From NCBI RefSeq assembly GCF_019039035.1, contig NZ_JAHNZT010000019.1:90085-154084 (forward strand): a stretch of DNA of 64,000 nt. Direction: 5' to 3'. Shown here piece by piece: positions 58,061-64,000 of the stretch. Both the position numbers and the translations under genes were made by a program. The notes beneath the pieces are model-generated. The model saw only the letters and a program-made list of their open reading frames with translations. It was not told where the DNA came from and did not search any database. This DNA is from Citreicoccus inhibens. GTDB taxonomy: Bacteria; Myxococcota; Myxococcia; Myxococcales; Myxococcaceae. The stretch's first letter is position 1; the number at the start of each line of letters is the position of its first letter.

Positions 58061-58424
58061 AGATGCCGGCGGACGCGTCGTAGCGCGCGTCCTGGAGCTT
58101 GGGCTCCGGCGAGTGGCCGCGCAGCGCGTCCATCACCTGGCGCGCCGGGTGCCGGCCCTTGCACTTGCTGCACTCGCACGCGCCCTTCTTGCAAGTGCAG
58201 TCCGCCTTGCTCCCGCACGAGCACTTGCCGGCCACGAGCTCATCCAACTCGTCCAGTGGGCGCGCGGCCTCGGCCTTCTCGGCGGGCCTCGCCTCGGGGG
58301 AGGAAGGCTCGGGGGCGGTTGCCGCGGCCTTCGCGTGGGCCTCGCAGGCATCCGCCCTGCCTGGTGCGCCCAACAGGCCACCCGCCAGCAGTCCCGCCGT
58401 GAGCACAGCCGCGATGCGCGTCAT
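58053..58424 (-). CDS. Small exported Cys-rich protein, metallothionein-like
   Basis: A 123-residue exported protein with a signal peptide ending GAPGRADA (cleavage near residue 26) and an Ala/Pro/Glu-rich linker. Its centre is a dense cysteine block: Cys68, 70, 76, 78, 83, 85 and 88 in C-x-C, C-x-C, C-x-C, C spacing with many Lys, as in metallothionein-type metal-binding peptides. The final 30 residues are unremarkable. It probably binds metal in the periplasm or outside the cell. It overlaps the convergent methyltransferase gene by 8 bp. No neighbouring metal transporter is present. Confidence 0.7.
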   Translation of the reverse strand: MTRIAAVLTAGLLAGGLLGAPGRADACEAHAKAAATAPEPSSPEARPAEKAEAARPLDELDELVAGKCSCGSKADCTCKKGACECSKCKGRHPARQVMDALRGHSPEPKLQDARYDASAGIFI

Positions 58425-58584
58425 GTCCGCTCTCCTCGCCGGGGACAGTCGCCGTCCCCTGCTACAGGTGCGCCTATACCCCAGCGCCTACCCCAGTGCC
58501 AAGAACACGGCCCCACCTTTACCTACCCCACAGGGGCTGCTCGCTCGGAGGGGAGCCGCCGCATACAGTCCGCGCCCATTTCCC

Positions 58585-60147
58585 GTGCCGAACCGAACCG
58601 ATCGCCTCATCACCGTCGCCGCGCTCTTCTTGGGCGCCCTGCCTCTGTGGGTGTCCCGCGCGCTGCCCATGGTGGACCTGCCGCAGCACCTGTACCTCAT
58701 CTCGGTCCTGCACCGGCTGGATGACCCCACCACGCTGTATCCCCAGCTCTTCGCCGCGCGCCACGCGCTGACGCCCTACCTCGGGTACTACTATCTGGTC
58801 AGCGCGCTGAACTGGCTGCTGCCGCTGGAGCTGGCCAACCGCGTCTTCCTCACCGCCTACGTGGTGGGGCTTCCGCTGAGCCTGGCGTTTCTCCTGCGCT
58901 CGCTGGGGCGCCCCACGTGGCCCGCGCTGCTCGCGCTGCCGCTGGCGTATGGGGACAGCTTCGGCTGGGGCTTCATCAACTACCTCGCCGCGCTTCCGCT
59001 GACATTCCTGTGCTGCGGCCTGTTCGTGCGGACACTGACGGAGGTGTCTCGCCGCCGAGCCTGGGCCGTGGGGCTCGCGGCGTGCCTGGTCGCGGTGCTC
59101 CTCTTTCATGTGCAGGCCTTTGGGTTCCTCGCGGTGGGCCTGCCCTGGCTGCTGCTCACCACGCCGGTGCCGGAAGATGCCCAGGTGGCGCGGTTCGTGG
59201 ACCGCGTGCGGCCGAGGTTGGCCGCGCTCGTGGGCGTGATGCCCAGCGTGGCGCTGTTCCTCGCCTGGGTGGTGCTGCGCTTTGGCGACGCGCCGGACAT
59301 CCAACCGGGAGCCCCGTGGCACGCCTGGGGTCCCCCGCTCTCGCCGCAGAACCTGGCGTGGAAGGGCTTCGAGCAGAACCGCGCCGAGTTCCTCCAGGTG
59401 CTCGCCAACACGTTCCATGACGGTTCGGACCGTTGGCCGCTGTACGCCGTGGGCGCGGTGGCGCTCGGGGGCTGGGGATTGGGACTCATGCGGCCCGGCC
59501 CACGCGCCGAGGGCTCCGTGGCGCGCTTCCGATTGCTGGGGCTCGCGCTGCTGGGGCTCGCGCTCTTCTTCCTGCTGCCCTTCGATATTCGCGGCTACGT
59601 CTACTACCTCAACACGCGCTACGCCCACCTGGCCGCGGCCCTGCTCATCATCGCCATGCCCGCCGCCGCGCCAGACACGTGGCGTCCGCTGAGGCTGGCC
59701 GCCGCCGCGTGCGCGCTGCTCCTGGCGGGAGTGATGGCATCCGGGTTCCGAGCCTTCTCGCGCGAGGCCTCCGAGTGGGATGCGCTGGCCGCCGCCACGG
59801 CGTCGCGCCCGAAGGTCATGGGGCTCGTGTTCGACCCGGGCTCGCGCGTGGTGCGCTTCCCGGTCTTCCTGCACAGCGCCGCGGTGCTGGCGCGCGCTCG
59901 GGGCGGAGTGCCCAACTTCACCTTCGCCTCCACGCCCCACTCGCCGCTGCGCTACCGAGACGAAGCGCCGCCGACCTTCCCCTCCGAGTGGCGCCCCCAG
60001 GACATGCGCTGGGACACCGAGGGCGACTGGTACGACCACTTCCTCGTCCGGGGCGTGCATCCATCGCGCGTGTTCGGCGCCAGGCTCCAGTCGGACCTCG
60101 TCATCGTCGAGCACGCCGGCTCAAGCTGGCTCGTGCGTCGTCGCTGA
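58585..60147 (+). CDS. Polytopic membrane protein, possibly GT-C-like
   Basis: A 520-residue protein with about ten membrane helices (for example YLISVLHRL, LALPLAYGDSFGWGFINYLAALPLTFL and RLLGLALLGLALFFLLP). The C-terminal 110 residues are a soluble domain. The arrangement of an early VDLPQHLYLI motif and a C-terminal soluble part resembles membrane glycosyltransferases of the GT-C type, but the diagnostic DxD/ExD residues are not clear. The start is uncertain: I use the GTG at 58585 because no ATG gives a better frame start and the upstream extension overlaps the divergent Cys-rich gene. The gene's final codons lie within a 46-bp repeat. Confidence 0.62.
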   Translation: MPNRTDRLITVAALFLGALPLWVSRALPMVDLPQHLYLISVLHRLDDPTTLYPQLFAARHALTPYLGYYYLVSALNWLLPLELANRVFLTAYVVGLPLSLAFLLRSLGRPTWPALLALPLAYGDSFGWGFINYLAALPLTFLCCGLFVRTLTEVSRRRAWAVGLAACLVAVLLFHVQAFGFLAVGLPWLLLTTPVPEDAQVARFVDRVRPRLAALVGVMPSVALFLAWVVLRFGDAPDIQPGAPWHAWGPPLSPQNLAWKGFEQNRAEFLQVLANTFHDGSDRWPLYAVGAVALGGWGLGLMRPGPRAEGSVARFRLLGLALLGLALFFLLPFDIRGYVYYLNTRYAHLAAALLIIAMPAAAPDTWRPLRLAAAACALLLAGVMASGFRAFSREASEWDALAAATASRPKVMGLVFDPGSRVVRFPVFLHSAAVLARARGGVPNFTFASTPHSPLRYRDEAPPTFPSEWRPQDMRWDTEGDWYDHFLVRGVHPSRVFGARLQSDLVIVEHAGSSWLVRRR

Positions 60148-60167
60148 CCCTGGAGTTCTTGCCACTG
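60122..60167 (+). repeat. Direct repeat copy A
   Basis: This 46-bp segment covers the last codons and stop of the membrane protein gene. A second copy at 60268-60313 is identical at 40 of 46 positions, in the same orientation, 146 bp away. In copy B the equivalent of the stop codon TGA is GGA. Confidence 0.75.
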
Positions 60168-60189
60168 CGCCGACGGAGGTTCGGCGCAG
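60165..60189 (+). terminator. Hairpin after the membrane protein gene
   Basis: CTGCGCCGA (60165-60173) and TCGGCGCAG (60181-60189) pair perfectly over 9 bp around a 7-nt loop, 17 bases after the stop. No T-run follows, so it may act with Rho or as a stability element. Confidence 0.45.
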
Positions 60190-60267
60190 CCGCGCCGAGG
60201 CGGGGGTTCCGGTTGGTACGTGTCAGCGGCGGCTCCGTCGCGGGCATCTGCCACCGAGCACATGGCG

Positions 60268-60313
60268 CAAGCTGGCTCGCGCGTCGTCGCGGACCTTGGA
60301 GTCCTGGCGACTG
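60268..60313 (+). repeat. Direct repeat copy B
   Basis: This is the partner of 60122-60167 (40/46 identical). It lies in the 236-bp gap before the next gene. It looks like a duplicated gene tail or a dispersed intergenic repeat. The rest of the gap has no convincing gene. Confidence 0.75.
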
Positions 60314-60383
60314 TGGCCTGCTGGGCGGCGGAGCCTTGCAGAGACCGCGATTTCGCTCGACGTGCGATAGAAGGGGGACGCAC

Positions 60384-61580
60384 ATGAGCCCCTCGCCCAC
60401 CGAGCCCCGTCCCTTGCTGGATGCGCTGCGCGCCGGCACGCCGCTGCCCGCCTTCCCTCCTGATGCCGTGGACCGGGCACGAGCCCTCGCGCGCGACACT
60501 GCCTCGCTCTGCGCCTCCGACGTGGAGGTGCTCCCCGAGGCCCTCGCCGCCGCCGTGCTGGAGGGCGCCGTCGTGGACGGACACGCCGCGCTGCCCGAGG
60601 CCCTGGCCGCCTCGTCGGTGAAGTCCCTGGCCAAGGCCGCCAAGAAGGCGCTGTACCGGCTGCGCTCGCGCGGCGTCGCCGTGGCCGAAGCGCCGCGCCC
60701 CACCGCGTCCGGGCCTGTCCAGCCGGCGCCCACGACCGACACCCTGCCCGCCCTCGTCACGCTGATGTCGTCGGACGGCGAGTTCGGCCTCCTGCTGTCC
60801 CGCCCCATCCGCGGAGGCATGGAGGTAGCCCAGGCCGTCATCTCGGATGAGCGCGGCGTGCTCAAGCTGACCCGCGTCGACACGAGCCGCGCCGAAGTGC
60901 GCCGCATGCTCAAGCTCGGGCACGAGAACCGGTACGGCGTGGAGGTCTCGCAAGAGGAAGGCGCCGCCCTGCTGGCCGAGGCCGCCGGCGCCAACCTCCG
61001 CTCGCACACGCCCTTCCCCACCGAGCTGGACACGATGCTGCGCCACCACGGCGTGCAGCCCCGCGCCGAGCCCGCCGCCCCACCCGCTCCCGAGGCCGAC
61101 GACACGCGGCACGTCCTCGCGGGCTACCAGCTCCACAGCACCCCAGAGATGGCCGAGTGGCTGCCTCCGGAACTCGAGACACGCCAGCTCCTCGCCCAGG
61201 TGACCTCGCTCACCTCCAGCCCGCTCGCCCTCAGCGAGGCGCAGCGCCAGGAGCAGGTTCACCAGAGAGTGCTCGGCGCCGCCCGCGCGTTCTTCACGCC
61301 AGAGGTCCGCCGCCGCTACGGCCTGCGGCTGTGGCACATGGCCCGCTTCTTCGAGCACACCGGCCGCGCGCATGAAGCACAGGTGGCGCGGGGCGAGGCG
61401 CGGCGCCTCTATCACGGGCCCGACGAGCCCTTCTCCAGCTTCGCCCACACCCTGTTCCAGAAGGTGCTCGCCCTGGCGGCGGCCGAGGCCCTGCCTGGGG
61501 ACCCCGAGCCCACCACGCCCGCGCCCGGGGCCCCACTCCCGACGGAGCGGCGCAGCGCGGGCGGCCTCATCCTCCCCTGA
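60384..61580 (+). CDS. Hypothetical protein, 398 aa, no recognised family
   Basis: The ATG at 60384 has AAGGGGGA just upstream. The N-terminal 90 residues are helical and end in a basic stretch (SSVKSLAKAAKKALYRLRSR). A Pro-rich linker leads to a beta-rich segment (about 115-180: SSDGEFGLLLSRPIRGGMEV then VLKLTRVDTSRAEVRRML). A helical C-terminal part follows (about 225-370, with LGAARAFFTPEVRRRYGLRL). There is no signal peptide or membrane segment. I do not recognise a family. The neighbouring genes give no functional hint. Confidence 0.6.
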   Translation: MSPSPTEPRPLLDALRAGTPLPAFPPDAVDRARALARDTASLCASDVEVLPEALAAAVLEGAVVDGHAALPEALAASSVKSLAKAAKKALYRLRSRGVAVAEAPRPTASGPVQPAPTTDTLPALVTLMSSDGEFGLLLSRPIRGGMEVAQAVISDERGVLKLTRVDTSRAEVRRMLKLGHENRYGVEVSQEEGAALLAEAAGANLRSHTPFPTELDTMLRHHGVQPRAEPAAPPAPEADDTRHVLAGYQLHSTPEMAEWLPPELETRQLLAQVTSLTSSPLALSEAQRQEQVHQRVLGAARAFFTPEVRRRYGLRLWHMARFFEHTGRAHEAQVARGEARRLYHGPDEPFSSFAHTLFQKVLALAAAEALPGDPEPTTPAPGAPLPTERRSAGGLILP

Positions 61581-61590
61581 GCCCCTCAGG
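61576..61590. terminator. Short hairpin at the end of the convergent pair
   Basis: CCTGAG and CTCAGG pair perfectly over 6 bp around a CCC loop, covering the stop codon of the gene at 60384. No T-run is present; it may be a weak bidirectional end point with the gene at 61616. Confidence 0.25.
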
Positions 61591-61615
61591 CGCAGGGGAG
61601 TCCGTCGTCCCCCCC

Positions 61616-62422
61616 TCAGGCCGGGGACATGCCAGCGCACAGCAGCAGGTCCAGGTTCTCCTTCTCCCAGGCCAGCGCGCGCGAGTAGTCGTGGAAGCGC
61701 TTCTCGTGCGCCATCAGCGCGGGCGGGTGGATGCACCGGCGCCCGTCCTCGCCCCGCCGCGCGCGGTACACGTGGTGGAGCATCTCGTGGAAGACGATCC
61801 ACTCCACGAAGTACCGGGGCACCACCGGCTGGTCCAACGCCGGGTGGATGCGGATGACCTTCGAGTCCGCCGAGTACGAGCCCATCTTGATGCTCTTGCG
61901 CGGCTGCTTCACCCGAGGCGCCGGGCCAAAGGTGATGGCCGCGTCGATGCGACTCTGGAAGTAGCGCTCGTTGAGCCGCTCGTAGATGCGCAAGAGGTCG
62001 TGGTGCTGCCCCACCGGCTCCAACCGGATGCGTCGGCGCATCTGCGCCGGTGACAACCGGCGGATGAACACGCGGTTGCGCTCGATGTACTTGTCCAGGA
62101 GCGCACTGGCGTCCGGGTCCCCCTTCCGAACGAAGCTCGCGAGCGCCTGGAGCACCTCGTCCGGCGCGGCCAGGAACATGTGGTGCAGCCGCAGCCGCCA
62201 CAGCGCCCGCTGACGTTGGAACGTGAGCATCGTGTGCGTGTTGTCGTGGATCTCGACCGCCACCTTTGCGCGCAGGCGCGTGCGCAGACGGCGCTCGAGC
62301 ACCCGCCGCCACACCTTCACCAGGCGGTTCGGCTCGGGGTCCACGGGGCTCTGCCGAACCACGCGACCGGCCGTGTAACTCCGCTTCTTCACTACGTTTT
62401 TCTGCTTCTTCGAGGGCGCCAT
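61616..62422 (-). CDS. SprT-like zinc metalloprotease
   Basis: A 268-residue protein with a basic N-terminus (KKQKNVVKKRSY). The catalytic HExxH is at His212-Glu213-xx-His216 (VFHEMLHHVY), with a downstream His/Glu stretch (MAHEKRFHDYSRAL) that can supply the third ligand, as in SprT/Spartan-like and YgjP-type zinc peptidases. No membrane segment is visible. It could act on DNA-protein crosslinks, as eukaryotic Spartan does, but there is no direct sequence proof. The ATG at 62422 is clear. Confidence 0.78.
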   Translation of the reverse strand: MAPSKKQKNVVKKRSYTAGRVVRQSPVDPEPNRLVKVWRRVLERRLRTRLRAKVAVEIHDNTHTMLTFQRQRALWRLRLHHMFLAAPDEVLQALASFVRKGDPDASALLDKYIERNRVFIRRLSPAQMRRRIRLEPVGQHHDLLRIYERLNERYFQSRIDAAITFGPAPRVKQPRKSIKMGSYSADSKVIRIHPALDQPVVPRYFVEWIVFHEMLHHVYRARRGEDGRRCIHPPALMAHEKRFHDYSRALAWEKENLDLLLCAGMSPA

Positions 62423-62582
62423 GACGTGGGGCGGGATTCTACGGACCCGTCTGACACGTGTAAACGCGCTCGCCTGCTAGAAAGCCGAGGGATTCCAACG
62501 ACTTAAGTCCACTCAACCCCACCCGGTCCCACTTGTCCGCCCCAGGGGGAGGATGCCCCATACGAGCAAGTGTCCGATGCGA

Positions 62583-64000
62583 CTAGCGTCGCGCCTTGCA
62601 GGAGATTTTGAGCACCTGGGCCTCCCCGGAGTCGGGTCGGATGACGTAGGTCTCAGTACCCCGAGGTGCGCGGCGTCCGGGGCAGTCAAAACTCACGCGC
62701 AAGGGGCCCGTGGGGAGGGTCAGCACCTTGTTGAGGGGCAGGCGGGCTCCACCTGGGCGGCTGAGAATCGTCTTCGCGGGCGCCTCGAAGAGCACCTTGG
62801 CCTCGGTGGCGATGGGCGTCGCGGCCACCTGCGGCGTCGGCACGCCGGCATCCACCGAGTCGGGCGCGACGACCGCGGCGGGGGGGCTCTCGGCCGTGGG
62901 AATCGAACCCGCATCCGAAACCCCGGTGTCGATGCCCTCCGAGGTCGCGGGCGCGCTGTCCACGGGGGGACTCGCCACCTCGGGCGCCGGTCGGGGCTCG
63001 GCGCCGCGCGGGACGATGGCCGTCGCCTGGCCCACTTCCGGGGGCGGTGGCTCCGGCTCCGAGGAGGCCGGGGAGTTCAGCGCCCAGAAGATGCCCGCGG
63101 CGAGGAGGAAGAAGAGCATTCCGCCGCCCACCAGCAGGACGACGCCCAGCATGCCGCGCGAGCGCGACGCGGGCTGAGCCAGCGTGTCGCGCTCCTCGTC
63201 ATCCTCGGAGCGGCGAGCGAAGGCCTCCGACGACCCCACGGTGGACTCGTCGTCATCATCATCCAGCGCCGTCCCCGCGAACGAGTCGGGATCCGTGGCG
63301 CCCGACAAGCTCACGCCCGTCGGCAGCGAGGGCTCATCCAGGGGCGCGGGACGCGGAGGGGTCGTGGGCCGACTCGCGCGCGGCGACGGGGTGGGCGCCG
63401 GCGGGGGCGTGATGGCGCTGTCCTGCGTGCGCGCCTCGTCCCGGTGGGCGGAGGGGCGCTGCACAGGCTGCGTGAGCGAGAGCGTTCCGGAGCCGTCGTC
63501 CTCATCCTCCGAGGCCCGGCGTGGCGGCGCCGCCAGGGGTGAGGCCGGGTTCGTCGCGCGCCTGGGGCGCAAGGCCTCCGGCGTGGCGCGAGCCTGCCCC
63601 ACCGGGGACTCCAGGACGCGAGCGGGCACGGGCGGACCCGGGCGCTCATCCGGCGTCAGGCTGCGGCGACCCGGGCCCGGCATGGGCCGTGTGGGCACAT
63701 CCTCGATGCGCGGGCGCTTGCGCAGCGGAACGGTGAACTCACCGTCCCCGTCATCCTCCGCGTCGTCGCTCGCCGGGACGGTGAGCGGCACGGTGCGGAC
63801 GGCGGTGGACTCCTCGTCGTCATCGCCAGGGTCCGCCGTGGGCAGGTCTCGCGGACGCGCCATCTGCGTGGCGGGCTCCGGCTCACTGTCGTAGTCGGGC
63901 GCGCTGAGGGTCTCGTGCGTGGGCCGCCGCGGCACCGGGCGCGCGGTGAGGCCCGCGGGGGGCAGCGGCACCGTCGTGCTGCTCGCGCGCGCGGTGCCGC
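62583..64000 (-). CDS. Single-TM protein with disordered Pro/Asp-rich cytoplasmic part (5' end outside window)
   Basis: The frame stays open through base 64000 with no stop, so the N-terminus is missing. About 280 visible residues are Pro/Arg/Asp/Ser-rich and probably disordered, with an acidic DDDDES run. One membrane helix follows (MLGVVLLVGGGMLFFLLAAGIFWAL), then a Pro/Ala/Ser linker and a small C-terminal beta domain with two Cys (SFDCPGRR and LKISCKARR) that may form a disulfide. The layout resembles the juxtamembrane and extracytoplasmic parts of myxobacterial Ser/Thr kinases or FHA-type proteins, but no kinase domain is visible. Function cannot be assigned. Confidence 0.65.
   Translation of the reverse strand, partial: GTARASSTTVPLPPAGLTARPVPRRPTHETLSAPDYDSEPEPATQMARPRDLPTADPGDDDEESTAVRTVPLTVPASDDAEDDGDGEFTVPLRKRPRIEDVPTRPMPGPGRRSLTPDERPGPPVPARVLESPVGQARATPEALRPRRATNPASPLAAPPRRASEDEDDGSGTLSLTQPVQRPSAHRDEARTQDSAITPPPAPTPSPRASRPTTPPRPAPLDEPSLPTGVSLSGATDPDSFAGTALDDDDDESTVGSSEAFARRSEDDEERDTLAQPASRSRGMLGVVLLVGGGMLFFLLAAGIFWALNSPASSEPEPPPPEVGQATAIVPRGAEPRPAPEVASPPVDSAPATSEGIDTGVSDAGSIPTAESPPAAVVAPDSVDAGVPTPQVAATPIATEAKVLFEAPAKTILSRPGGARLPLNKVLTLPTGPLRVSFDCPGRRAPRGTETYVIRPDSGEAQVLKISCKARR

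Overview
The window is a dense, very GC-rich, mostly single-copy chromosomal segment. It has strong third-position G/C bias, short intergenic gaps, many GTG starts and many lipoprotein signals. The best taxonomic marker is at 14181-14675: a 164-residue CdnL/CarD-type regulator that matches, as far as I can recall it, the Myxococcus xanthus CdnL almost residue for residue. The FHA proteins with Pro-rich linkers, the choice-of-anchor/vWA and Kelch lipoproteins and the large hybrid kinase also fit a myxobacterium (Myxococcaceae/Archangiaceae type). The genus cannot be settled from the sequence. I see no rRNA, tRNA, CRISPR array, insertion sequence or phage region.

Layout. 1-1845: end of an imelysin-family gene and a di-heme CxxCH oxidoreductase (+ strand). 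1874-11762: a minus-strand run of two uncharacterised proteins, DUF507, uvrC, uvrB, an M28 peptidase and cysS. 11958-17571: an FHA/TPR protein, a small membrane protein, cdnL with a strong terminator, comEC and a small partner gene. 17579-21955: a CBM9-like lipoprotein, a DUF2071 protein, a second FHA protein, a PH-like membrane protein and a TPR protein. 22010-31467: a minus-strand cluster addB-addA-purA-thiolase. 31632-38275: a secreted PAP2 phosphatase, a secreted isoamylase-type GH13 enzyme and a Kelch/Ig-like lipoprotein (+). 38307-42266: a Dbr1-like metallophosphoesterase and a choice-of-anchor/vWA lipoprotein (-). 42669-48981: uvrA and two convergent POT peptide transporters sharing a bidirectional terminator. 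49112-55247: a three-gene signalling operon joined by ATGA overlaps. 55616-64000: nadA, a zinc-ribbon protein, an RlmA-like methyltransferase, a Cys-rich secreted protein, a polytopic membrane protein, an unknown protein, a SprT-like metalloprotease and the 3' part of a single-TM protein cut by the window edge.

How the genes work together. All three nucleotide-excision genes (uvrA, uvrB, uvrC) and an AddAB-type end-processing nuclease lie within 41 kb, so the segment is rich in DNA repair. The AddA-like subunit keeps its helicase and four iron-sulfur-type cysteines but has lost nuclease active-site residues, whereas AddB keeps its nuclease and has no P-loop. The amylase, M28 peptidase and two peptide transporters suit a predatory, macromolecule-degrading lifestyle. 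The least familiar system is the operon at 49112-55247. It encodes a degenerate receiver/PilZ/PilZ/GNAT-like fusion, a SAM methyltransferase and a hybrid kinase with two complete kinase cores, behind a leader with inverted repeats. Other unusual items are the Dbr1/CWF19L1-like phosphoesterase, a metallothionein-like secreted peptide, a run of hairpins upstream of uvrA, and mutually exclusive hairpins between purA and the thiolase gene.
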